A stretch of 5,189 bases of DNA from Prevotellaceae bacterium UBA6858 (lineage in GTDB: Bacteria; Bacteroidota; Bacteroidia; Bacteroidales; Bacteroidaceae). The stretch lies in NCBI GenBank assembly GCA_002451695.1, contig DKDC01000017.1:124279-129467 (forward strand), read 5' to 3'. A program made the position numbers and the translations under genes. Of the stretch, positions 1-5,158 are shown piece after piece (the first letter of the stretch is position 1; each line of letters begins with the position of its first letter). The notes beneath the pieces are model-generated. The model saw only the letters and a list, made by a program, of their open reading frames with translations. It searched no databases and had not been told where the DNA came from.

Positions 1-21
1 ACATCAGACCTTTTTTCCGCC

Positions 22-56
22 CTTTGCAACGTCATGAAAAACAAAACGTTACAAAG
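22..56. repeat. imperfect 11-base inverted repeat, intergenic
   Basis: The arm CTTTGCAACGT (22-32) is complementary to ACGTTACAAAG (46-56) with one mismatch, which becomes a G-U pair in a minus-strand RNA. The spacer is 13 bases. No T-run follows on either side, so it does not look like an intrinsic terminator. It could be an operator or a leader hairpin for a gene to the left of the window, or chance: an 11-base repeat with one mismatch and a short loop is expected about once in a window of this size. Confidence 0.3.
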
Positions 57-164
57 AAAGGCAAGGTTTGGCGTAAAGTGAGGGATTTCAGAGGATTGGG
101 TAAAAACCGTACGAGTGTGGTTTCCTGCGTTTTTGCGTGGGGCGTGCGGTGTGCCGTATGGCGC

Positions 165-198
165 AAAAAATCAGCCGTCCCCATTTGGGAACGGCTGA
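165..198 (-). terminator. Rho-independent terminator of the rpsF-rpsR-rplI operon
   Basis: On the minus strand a 12-base-pair stem (arms 187-198 and 171-182) closes a 4-base loop (183-186) and is followed directly by six T residues (165-170). The arms are TCAGCCGTTCCC and GGGGACGGCTGA; the only non-Watson-Crick pair is G-U in the minus-strand RNA, but C-A in the plus-strand RNA, so the hairpin is built for leftward transcription. It lies 32 bases beyond the rplI stop codon and marks the end of the ribosomal protein operon. Confidence 0.93.
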
Positions 199-230
199 GA
201 ATTACGTATGATTGATTGTTTTCGCCCTGT

Positions 231-788
231 TTAAGCTTCTGCGTTTTCTGCGGTCTCGGCTGTTTCCTCCGCCTTTTCAGCAGCGGCTTCCTTTGCCTCT
301 TCAGCCTTTTCGGCTGCCTTTACGGATTCTTCGGTTACTTTGGCGTCCTCGTCCACAACCGAGAAAGGAACTTCAACTGTAACTTCCTTGTGTAGGTGCA
401 CAGCAGCCTTGTATTCGCCGATTTCCTTAACGCCCTTCACGTCGATGCGCTTGCGGTCGATGTCGAAGCCGGCCTCTTTGAGCTTGTCGGCAATCTGCAG
501 TGAGTTTACCGAGCCGTAGATTACGCCGGTGGGGCTTACCTTGGTCGCGATTACCAATGCGGGCACTTTTGCGAGCTTTTCGGCAAGGGCCTGTGCCTCC
601 TGCTTGATTTTCTCAAGCTTGTGGGCGCGCTGCTTCAGCTTTTCCGCGAGCACCTTGCGTGCGCTTTCCGATGCGATGACCGCACGTTTTGTGGGGATGA
701 GGTAATTGCGGCCGTAGCCGTTCTTCACCTTTACAATATCGTCCTTATATCCTAATCCTTGGATGTCTTCTAAAAGTATTACTTCCAT
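231..788 (-). CDS. rplI: 50S ribosomal protein bL9 with Ala/Glu-rich C-terminal extension
   Basis: This is bL9, a two-domain protein of the large ribosomal subunit that binds 23S rRNA near the L1 stalk base and helps maintain translational fidelity. Residues 1-50 are the N-terminal RNA-binding domain, with the signature GYGRNYLIP at 24-32. Residues about 45-75 form the Lys/Glu-rich connecting helix. Residues about 76-148 form the C-terminal domain (SPTGVIYGSV at 85-94). Family members usually end near residue 148-150. Here 37 further residues follow (149-185), of which 13 are Ala and 12 are Glu, with KAEE-type repeats, probably a charged helix or a disordered tail. The ATG is preceded by AGGAG at 9 bases. 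It is the last gene of the operon, 20 bases after rpsR, and is followed by a strong terminator. The identity is certain; the role of the tail is unknown. Confidence 0.98.
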   Translation of the reverse strand: MEVILLEDIQGLGYKDDIVKVKNGYGRNYLIPTKRAVIASESARKVLAEKLKQRAHKLEKIKQEAQALAEKLAKVPALVIATKVSPTGVIYGSVNSLQIADKLKEAGFDIDRKRIDVKGVKEIGEYKAAVHLHKEVTVEVPFSVVDEDAKVTEESVKAAEKAEEAKEAAAEKAEETAETAENAEA

Positions 789-797
789 TGTCTTTTT

Positions 798-802
798 CTC
801 CT
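798..802 (-). promoter_or_regulatory. Shine-Dalgarno-like site of rplI
   Basis: AGGAG lies 9 bases upstream of the rplI ATG on the minus strand, in the 20-base gap after the rpsR stop codon. It is a five-base match to the anti-SD complement, weaker than the rpsR site. It is notable because the plus-strand genes marR, metY and the prenyltransferase in this window show no such site. Confidence 0.6.
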
Positions 803-808
803 CATTAA

Positions 809-1078
809 TTATTTCATCAAGTCTGTTACAAAGGGAAGCAGTGCCAAATGGCGTGCGCGTTTCACGGCCTGTGCCACGCGGCGCTGGTATTTGAGGGATG
901 TTCCGGTGATGCGGCGGGGAAGAATCTTGCCCTGCTCGTTAAGGAATTTCTTGAGGAACTCGGGATCTTTGTAGTCAATGTACTTGATGCCGCTCTTCTT
1001 GAAACGGCAGTATTTCTTCTTCTTCAGTTCAATTGAAGGCGGGGTTAGGTATCTTATTTCTGAATTTGCTTGTGCCAT
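809..1078 (-). CDS. rpsR: 30S ribosomal protein bS18
   Basis: This is bS18, a small-subunit protein that pairs with bS6 on the platform of the 30S subunit and binds the central domain of 16S rRNA. At 89 residues it is slightly longer than the typical ~75-residue protein because of an N-terminal segment. The conserved core is clear: KYIDYKDPEFLKKFL (32-46), EQGKILPRRITGTS (48-61) and the basic C-terminal helix KYQRRVAQAVKRARHLALLP (63-82). Only one cysteine is present (Cys24), so the zinc-binding multi-cysteine form of S18 is excluded. The gene starts 3 bases after the rpsF stop codon and has a strong Shine-Dalgarno within the end of rpsF. In Bacteroidota ribosomes bS18 is one of the proteins that hide the anti-SD, which gives that site a possible autoregulatory meaning. 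Confidence 0.98.
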   Translation of the reverse strand: MAQANSEIRYLTPPSIELKKKKYCRFKKSGIKYIDYKDPEFLKKFLNEQGKILPRRITGTSLKYQRRVAQAVKRARHLALLPFVTDLMK

Positions 1079-1081
1079 TGT

Positions 1082-1429
1082 TTATTCCTCCTCTTTTTTA
1101 GCGTTTTTGCTGCGGCGCTTCTCTGCATACTCGGCAGCGTATTTGTCCAATTTAACGGTGATGAAACGAATCACGCGCTCCTCGCGGCGGTACTCGGTTT
1201 CGAGCTTGCGCATCAATGAGGGGTCGGCCTTGAACTCGAGCAGGATGTAGAAGCCTGTTGATTTCTTCTCAATGGGGTATGCCAATTTCTTGAGCCCCCA
1301 ATTCTCCTCGTTCAAAATCTCCGCGCCGTTGCTGGTGAGCAGAGTCTTGAATTTTTCAACCGTTTCCTTCATCTGGTCGGCAGACAAAACGGGAGTCAAA
1401 ATGAAAACGGTTTCGTACTGGTTTGTCAT
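1082..1429 (-). CDS. rpsF: 30S ribosomal protein bS6
   Basis: This is bS6, which forms a heterodimer with bS18 on the 30S platform during assembly. The 115-residue length is normal for the family. It shows the N-terminal YETVFILTP strand (5-13), GLKKLAYPIEKKSTGFYILLEF (about 45-66), which is the typical S6 core, and the late helix LETEYRREERVIRFITVKLD (75-94). The C-terminus is a charged tail ending in KKEEE. The last three Glu codons double as the ribosome-binding site of rpsR. The start codon at 1429 has only an A-rich upstream region without an SD, as usual in Bacteroidota. It is the first gene of rpsF-rpsR-rplI; no ssb or priB gene lies between rpsF and rpsR, unlike the arrangements in Firmicutes and enterics. 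Confidence 0.98.
   Translation of the reverse strand: MTNQYETVFILTPVLSADQMKETVEKFKTLLTSNGAEILNEENWGLKKLAYPIEKKSTGFYILLEFKADPSLMRKLETEYRREERVIRFITVKLDKYAAEYAEKRRSKNAKKEEE
1087..1092 (-). promoter_or_regulatory. strong Shine-Dalgarno of rpsR inside the rpsF 3' end
   Basis: On the minus strand the perfect six-base core AGGAGG ends 8 bases before the rpsR ATG, an ideal spacing. The site is made by the codons GAG GAG GAA for the last three residues (Glu113-115) of bS6. Bacteroidota genes generally lack an SD because their anti-SD is sequestered by bS21, bS18 and bS6; genes for bS21 and/or bS18 are described as common exceptions. Seen: the motif and its spacing. Inferred: that it serves feedback control of bS18 synthesis. 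Confidence 0.85.
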
Positions 1430-1473
1430 TACTCTTTTAGTTTATGTTAATTGTTTGTTGAATAATTCGGGTG

Positions 1474-1505
1474 CGAATTTACGATTTTATTTTCACATAG
1501 ACAAT
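1474..1505 (-). promoter_or_regulatory. probable promoter of the rpsF operon
   Basis: Reading the minus strand, ATTG (1505-1502) is followed after 20 bases by TAAATTCG (1481-1474). This matches the Bacteroidota housekeeping promoter TTTG-N19-21-TAnnTTTG with one mismatch in each element. Transcription would begin near 1468, giving a leader of about 38 bases before the rpsF ATG at 1429. The match is by eye only. Confidence 0.55.
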
Positions 1506-1555
1506 CAGCGCCGTTATCTTTAAGCGGATTTGGGCGTTGAATGGCGGTAAAAAGT

Positions 1556-1563
1556 TATATTTG
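1556..1563 (+). promoter_or_regulatory. probable -7 promoter box of marR
   Basis: TATATTTG is a perfect match to the Bacteroidota -7 consensus TAnnTTTG and ends 20 bases before the marR ATG, which predicts a leader of roughly 15 bases. The upstream -33 element is unclear: TTTG at 1529-1532 is 23 bases away and GTTG at 1536-1539 is 16 bases away, both off the usual 19-21. The box lies about 75 bases from the divergent rpsF promoter box. Confidence 0.5.
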
Positions 1564-1583
1564 CAACAAAAACAGGGAAGATT

Positions 1584-2075
1584 ATGGACTCTTTGGTTGA
1601 CATAGATGTAAGGCTCATCTTCGCCATTCTCAACGGCAAGGTGTCCGCGGCCATAAGCCGCAAGCTTGCCCGCGACTTCCAGAAGGCGGGGCTGGACCTG
1701 AAGCCCGAGCAGTGGAACGTGCTGCAGCGCCTGGCCTATCACGACGGGGTTTCGCAGCAGGAGCTTTGCGATGCAATGTTCAAGGACCGCCCCGGAATGG
1801 TGAGGCTCGTAAATTCAATGGTTGAGGCGGGTTTTGTTACGCGCACGCTCAACCGCTTTGACCGCCGCAGGAACATTATACGCATCACCGAGAAGGGGAA
1901 GCGCATGCAGGAGGCTTCGATAAGGGTTGCGCTGCTCACGCTTCGCGGGGCGCTGCGCGGATTGAGCCTTAGCGACATACGCACAACCCAAGCCGTGCTC
2001 ATGACGGTGTTTGAAAACATAACGGCGAGCCTCGGCACAAAGCCGCCAACCGAATCGAAGGTGGCTTACGACTGA
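1584..2075 (+). CDS. MarR-family winged helix-turn-helix transcriptional regulator
   Basis: A cytoplasmic DNA-binding protein of 163 residues, normal for MarR proteins, which act as dimers on palindromic operators and often respond to small ligands. Residues 10-33 form the N-terminal dimerisation helix. PEQWNVLQRLAYHDGVSQQELCDAM (41-65) with the following segment to about residue 85 (DRPGMVRLVNSMVEAGFV) is the helix-turn-helix. The basic turn DRRRN (93-97) followed by ITEKG (101-105) is the classic MarR wing. Residues about 110-150 form the C-terminal dimerisation helices, and a short polar tail follows. It is divergent from the rpsF operon and 109 bases ahead of metY on the same strand, so autoregulation and control of metY are the simplest guesses. 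The ligand and target cannot be told from the sequence. I give no gene symbol. Confidence 0.9.
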   Translation: MDSLVDIDVRLIFAILNGKVSAAISRKLARDFQKAGLDLKPEQWNVLQRLAYHDGVSQQELCDAMFKDRPGMVRLVNSMVEAGFVTRTLNRFDRRRNIIRITEKGKRMQEASIRVALLTLRGALRGLSLSDIRTTQAVLMTVFENITASLGTKPPTESKVAYD

Positions 2076-2080
2076 AGTCC

Positions 2081-2102
2081 CGCGCCGCTTTTTGCGGCGG
2101 CG
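2081..2102 (+). terminator. GC-rich hairpin after marR, weak terminator candidate
   Basis: CGCCGC (2083-2088) and GCGGCG (2094-2099) form a perfect 6-base-pair stem around a TTTTT loop; two more pairs can form if G2100 bulges out. It starts 5 bases after the marR stop codon, the right place for a terminator, but TTCCCC rather than a T-run follows, so termination may be inefficient and some read-through into metY is possible. Confidence 0.4.
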
Positions 2103-2123
2103 TTCCCCAAAACACGCGGCGTT

Positions 2124-2156
2124 GTTGCCGGGTGAGGGATGAAATGCGTAAATTTG
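2124..2156 (+). promoter_or_regulatory. probable promoter of the metY-menA-CPBP operon
   Basis: GTTG (2124-2127), a 21-base spacer and TAAATTTG (2149-2156) fit the Bacteroidota promoter pattern, with the -7 element perfect. The predicted start of transcription is near 2162, giving a leader of about 23 bases before the metY ATG at 2185. Such a short leader leaves no room for a SAM riboswitch. A near-palindrome, GCGTAAATTTGCGC (2146-2159), covers the -7 box and could be a repressor site. Confidence 0.65.
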
Positions 2157-2184
2157 CGCGGAAATTTTACTAACTGACACGGAA

Positions 2185-3468
2185 ATGAAAAAGAGTTTGA
2201 AACCGGCCACCCTGTGTGTGCAGGCGGGCTGGCAGCCAAAGAACGGCGAACCGAGAGTGCTGCCCATAATACAGAGCACAACTTTCAAATATGACAATTC
2301 AGAGGAGATGGCAATGCTTTTCGACCTCAAGAAAGAGGGATATTTCTACACCCGGCTGCAAAACCCCACGAACGATGCGGTGGCTGCAAAGATCGCCGCC
2401 CTTGAAGGGGGAGTGGGGGCGGTGCTGACCTCAAGCGGGCAGGCTGCAAACCTTTATGCGATTTTCAACATTTGCGAGGCGGGCGACCATGTGGTAGCCT
2501 CAAACGAGATTTACGGCGGCACGTATAATCTTTTCGGAGTTACGCTGAAGAAGCTCGGCATAGAATGCACCTTTGTGAACCCCGAGGCATCCGACGGGGA
2601 GATACAGAAAGCTTTCCGCCCGAACACAAAGGCGTTGTTTGGCGAGACAATATCAAATCCCGGCTGCAACGTGCTCGATATAGAGAAGTTCGCGCGCATA
2701 GCCCATGCAAACGGAGTTCCGCTTGTTGTTGACAACACTTTTGCAACGCCGATAAATTGCCGGCCCTTTGAGTGGGGCTGCGACATCGTTACCCATTCCA
2801 CTACAAAGTATATGGACGGACACGCGACCCAAGTGGGCGGCGCGGTGGTTGACAGCGGCAATTTCGCCTGGGAGGCGCACAAGGACAAGTTCCCCGGACT
2901 TTGCACGCCCGACGAGTCTTATCACGGACTTACCTACACCAAGGCTTTTGGTCAAATGGGATATATCACAAAGCTTGTGGCGCAGTTGCAGAGAGACCTC
3001 GGTGCAGTGCCGTCGCCCCACAACTCTTTTCTGCTCAATATTGGCCTTGAAACCTTGCACCTGCGTATGGCGCAGCATTGCCGCAACGCGCAGCGCGTGG
3101 CGGAGTTCCTGCACGGCGATCCGCGTGTGGCTTGGGTTCATTACTGCGGTTTGGAGATCGACAAGAACCACGCGCTTGCGGCGAAGTATCTCCCCAACGG
3201 CTCGTGCGGCGTAATGGCTTTCGGATTGAATGGCGACCGCGATACGGCGATAAAGTTCATGGATTCTCTTGAAATGATTGCAATAGTAACCCACGTTGCC
3301 GATGCACGCTCCTGTGTGCTTCACCCCGCAAGCCACACTCACCGCCAGCTTAGCGACGCGCAGCTTAGGGAGGCTGGAATTGCGCCCGACCTAATCCGCC
3401 TTTCGGTTGGCATAGAGGACTGCGACGACATTATAGGCGATATCCGCCAGGCTCTTGACAAGATTTGA
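2185..3468 (+). CDS. metY: O-acetylhomoserine sulfhydrylase (aminocarboxypropyltransferase), PLP-dependent
   Basis: A cytoplasmic enzyme of the Cys/Met-metabolism PLP family that should convert O-acetyl-L-homoserine and sulfide to homocysteine and acetate, the direct sulfhydrylation route to methionine. All 427 residues are present, the usual MetY length (gamma-lyases and CGS are nearer 390-400). Visible motifs: YTRLQNPT (55-62), with Tyr55 and Arg57 for the cofactor phosphate of the neighbouring subunit; SSGQAA (83-88); EIYGGTYNLF (108-117), with Tyr110 stacking on PLP; VVDNTFATP (181-189), with Asp183; HSTTKYMDGH (204-213), with Lys208 as the PLP Schiff-base lysine; HPASHTHRQLS (380-390); and Arg405 in IRLSVGIED for the substrate carboxylate. 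The YGGT motif lacks the cysteine of methionine gamma-lyase (YGCT), which argues against that alternative. There is no SD. It probably heads an operon, with the prenyltransferase gene starting 9 bases later. Confidence 0.93.
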   Translation: MKKSLKPATLCVQAGWQPKNGEPRVLPIIQSTTFKYDNSEEMAMLFDLKKEGYFYTRLQNPTNDAVAAKIAALEGGVGAVLTSSGQAANLYAIFNICEAGDHVVASNEIYGGTYNLFGVTLKKLGIECTFVNPEASDGEIQKAFRPNTKALFGETISNPGCNVLDIEKFARIAHANGVPLVVDNTFATPINCRPFEWGCDIVTHSTTKYMDGHATQVGGAVVDSGNFAWEAHKDKFPGLCTPDESYHGLTYTKAFGQMGYITKLVAQLQRDLGAVPSPHNSFLLNIGLETLHLRMAQHCRNAQRVAEFLHGDPRVAWVHYCGLEIDKNHALAAKYLPNGSCGVMAFGLNGDRDTAIKFMDSLEMIAIVTHVADARSCVLHPASHTHRQLSDAQLREAGIAPDLIRLSVGIEDCDDIIGDIRQALDKI

Positions 3469-3477
3469 TTTGGGCTT

Positions 3478-4404
3478 ATGGAGATTACACATAACAGGAC
3501 GCTTAAAAATTGGGTTACAGCCGTCAGACCGTGGTCGTTCACCACTTCCTCAGTCGCGGTGCTGGTAACGGTTGCCTATTTGTTCTATCTCAACTCCACG
3601 GGGTCGGGGACTGCGGGAGGAAATGTTGACTGGCTCAACGCCGCGCTTTGTCTGCCTCTGCTCATGATACTCCATGCCGGCGGCAACCTTGTGAGCGACT
3701 ACTACGACTTTGTGAGGGGCGTTGACGGCCCCGACTGCGTTAACGGCGTTACGTGGATACGTTCCGGGATTTTCAGACCCAAGGAAATCCTGCACTACGG
3801 CTGGGCTTTGCTTGCCGCCGGTTCGCTGATAGGGTTGGTGATACTCGTGCGCTCAGACTTCTCTGCGATTTGGATTGGCGTTTTGGGGCTTTTGCTGCCT
3901 TTGTTCTACTATGTGCTGAAAGCCCATGTGCTTGGCGATTTGGACATACTTCTGTGCTTCGCCCTGTTGCCGGGGATTGGCACTTGCTACGTGGCCACGG
4001 GGGACTACCATCCCGAAATGCTGCTTTACAGTCTGCCTTTCGGCCTGCACATAGTGGCGATACTCCACGCCAACAACACCCGCGACATAGCCAGCGACCG
4101 CAAGGTGGGCTTGAAGACCATTTGCGGGGAAGTGGGCGTGCGTGCCTCTCAGTGGATATATTTCGCCGAAATAGTGTTGCCCTACCTGCTTGTTGTGCTT
4201 TTCAGCCTTCTTTGCGGATTTGGCTGGTGGCTGCTCATAACGTTCCTTTCCCTGCCTGTGGCGGTGCGCAACCTGAAGGCGATGATGGGCAGGGGGAACG
4301 TGGAGAACGGCGCGATAATGCGGCTTGACCAAAGCACGGCGCAGTTCCAGTTTCTTTTCGGATTGCTCTATGCCTTGGGCTTTGTGCTGGGAGGCGTCCT
4401 ATGA
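3478..4404 (+). CDS. menA: MenA-like 1,4-dihydroxy-2-naphthoate polyprenyltransferase (UbiA superfamily)
   Basis: An integral membrane prenyltransferase of 308 residues, typical for MenA, which attaches a polyprenyl chain to 1,4-dihydroxy-2-naphthoate to give demethylmenaquinone. The N-terminus has the family opening WVTAVRPWSFT (12-22). The first Mg-diphosphate motif is NLVSDYYDFVRGVD (70-83), with Asn70, Asp74, Asp77 and Asp83; the usual Asn before Asp74 is Ser73. The second is NNTRDIASDRKVG (199-211), with Asp203, Asp207 and Lys209. Between them, LGDLDILLCFALLPGIGTCYVATG (about 152-175) resembles the MenA substrate region. About nine hydrophobic segments fit the UbiA fold. The start at 3478 places the RPWS motif at the expected distance. 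It follows metY by 9 bases with no SD and overlaps the protease gene by 4 bases. Another UbiA-family aromatic prenyltransferase is possible, but the second motif is very MenA-like. Confidence 0.8.
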   Translation: MEITHNRTLKNWVTAVRPWSFTTSSVAVLVTVAYLFYLNSTGSGTAGGNVDWLNAALCLPLLMILHAGGNLVSDYYDFVRGVDGPDCVNGVTWIRSGIFRPKEILHYGWALLAAGSLIGLVILVRSDFSAIWIGVLGLLLPLFYYVLKAHVLGDLDILLCFALLPGIGTCYVATGDYHPEMLLYSLPFGLHIVAILHANNTRDIASDRKVGLKTICGEVGVRASQWIYFAEIVLPYLLVVLFSLLCGFGWWLLITFLSLPVAVRNLKAMMGRGNVENGAIMRLDQSTAQFQFLFGLLYALGFVLGGVL

Positions 4405-5039
4405 TGCGTGAGGCGTTTTTGGGTGGCAAGGGCGTGATTGCGGGCATGGCCATAGCCGCCGCGCTGTGGTTTGTGATGTTTTCGCCGTGGACTGCGCCGA
4501 GGGTGGACTTCTGGTGCATGATGACGGCTTCCGCCATAACGCTCACCTGCGTTTCAAGGTTGCTTTGCCCCGAACTTTTCAGGGAGTTGCGTTTCAGTTT
4601 TAGGCAGGTGGCTTTCGGCTTGGCTATAGCCTTTGTGCTGTGGTGCGTGTTCTGGGTTGGCGACAAGGTGTCGCAGATGCTTTTCAGTTTCGCCCGCCCG
4701 CAGGTTGACATGATATATTCCATGGGCGACGGCAGCAGCCCTGCGGTCATCGCGCTTTTGCTGCTGCTTGTGATAGGCCCTGCCGAGGAGATATTCTGGC
4801 GCGGGTTTGTGCAACGCCGCCTGATGCGGAAGTTCGGTCTTAACGCCGGCTTTCTGGCGGCAACAGCCTGTTACGCGCTGGTTCATGTGTGGTCGTTCAA
4901 CTTCATGCTCGTCATGGCGGCTCTTGTCGTGGGCTTTTGCTGGGGGGCGATATACCGCTTCTTTCCGCGCAGCCTCGCGGCGTTGGTAATCTCCCACGCG
5001 GTGTGGGACGCGTGCGCTTTCGTGCTGTTCACGTTTTAG
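4401..5039 (+). CDS. CPBP (CAAX/Rce1-type) family intramembrane glutamic protease
   Basis: A predicted membrane protein of 212 residues with about seven to eight hydrophobic segments. All three motifs of the CPBP/Abi/Rce1 family are present: EEIFWR (Glu129, Glu130, Arg134), the Tyr-xxx-His motif YALVH (Tyr158, His162), and HAVWD (His199, Asp203). This pattern suggests an active protease rather than a degenerate one. Bacterial members are linked to peptide processing, bacteriocin immunity or unknown tasks, and the eukaryotic relative Rce1 trims prenylated CAAX proteins; the substrate here is unknown. The start ATG (4401) overlaps the TGA of the prenyltransferase gene (ATGA), pointing to translational coupling; a second ATG at 4404 is an equally possible start. 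GGAGG lies 6 bases before the first ATG but is within Gly codons of the upstream gene. It is the last gene of the run. Confidence 0.88.
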   Translation: MMREAFLGGKGVIAGMAIAAALWFVMFSPWTAPRVDFWCMMTASAITLTCVSRLLCPELFRELRFSFRQVAFGLAIAFVLWCVFWVGDKVSQMLFSFARPQVDMIYSMGDGSSPAVIALLLLLVIGPAEEIFWRGFVQRRLMRKFGLNAGFLAATACYALVHVWSFNFMLVMAALVVGFCWGAIYRFFPRSLAALVISHAVWDACAFVLFTF

Positions 5040-5085
5040 GGCGGCAGTGTGCGGGGCAATGCGATGAATTATAATTTGTGCCGCC
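5040..5085 (+). repeat. 7-base inverted repeat after the CPBP gene
   Basis: GGCGGCA (5040-5046), immediately after the stop codon, is complementary to TGCCGCC (5079-5085) across a 32-base loop. The loop is long and no T-run follows, so this is at best a weak 3'-end structure. An alternative pairing of GTGTG (5047-5051) with CACAC (5085-5089) competes with it. Confidence 0.25.
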
Positions 5086-5117
5086 ACACAAACGCGCAGC
5101 AAACAATTATCCGTAAA

Positions 5118-5140
5118 TTGCGCCCCTGCAAATGGCGCAA
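5118..5140. repeat. operator-like inverted repeat TTGCGCC-N9-GGCGCAA
   Basis: A perfect 7-base inverted repeat (5118-5124 and 5134-5140) with a 9-base spacer sits about 20 bases upstream of the promoter-like box at 5159, where the -33 element should be; no good TTTG element is visible there. The geometry suits a regulator binding site. No T-run follows on the plus strand, which speaks against a terminator. Confidence 0.4.
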
Positions 5141-5158
5141 AGCCAATAACGCCAAAAC

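Noticed and set aside
1..35. Possible minus-strand gene start (ATG at 35-33, open to the left edge)
   Set aside because: Only about 11 codons are visible, and there is no clear promoter box or recognisable sequence, so it cannot be supported.
24..215. 63-residue plus-strand reading frame
   Set aside because: It runs through the rplI terminator hairpin, has a composition unlike a known protein, and has no promoter or conserved motif.
1554..1567. GTT-N8-AAC dyad over the marR -7 box as a MarR operator
   Set aside because: The arms are only three bases long and the inner positions do not pair, so it is no better than chance.
2076..2184. SAM riboswitch ahead of metY
   Set aside because: The predicted leader is only about 23 bases, and the upstream hairpin at 2081-2102 is before the promoter and lacks the needed multi-helix layout.
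1815..2330. 171-residue minus-strand frame across marR and the start of metY, and other long antisense frames in metY, the prenyltransferase and CPBP genes
   Set aside because: They lie opposite well-identified genes with clear family motifs; long antisense frames are expected in coding DNA with about half G+C.
2185..3468. Methionine gamma-lyase or cystathionine gamma-synthase instead of MetY
   Set aside because: The length of 427 residues and the YGGTYNLF motif without the gamma-lyase cysteine fit O-acetylhomoserine sulfhydrylase better.
5040..5089. Pseudoknot from GGCGGCA/TGCCGCC and GTGTG/CACAC after the CPBP gene
   Set aside because: The stems share a base, the loop is long, and such short pairings arise easily in GC-rich DNA.
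2147..5123. Shared motif CGTAAATT(T)GC near 2147, 5112 and, on the minus strand, 1483
   Set aside because: It is mostly explained by the common Bacteroidota -7 promoter box followed by GC-rich sequence, not by a dedicated repeat.
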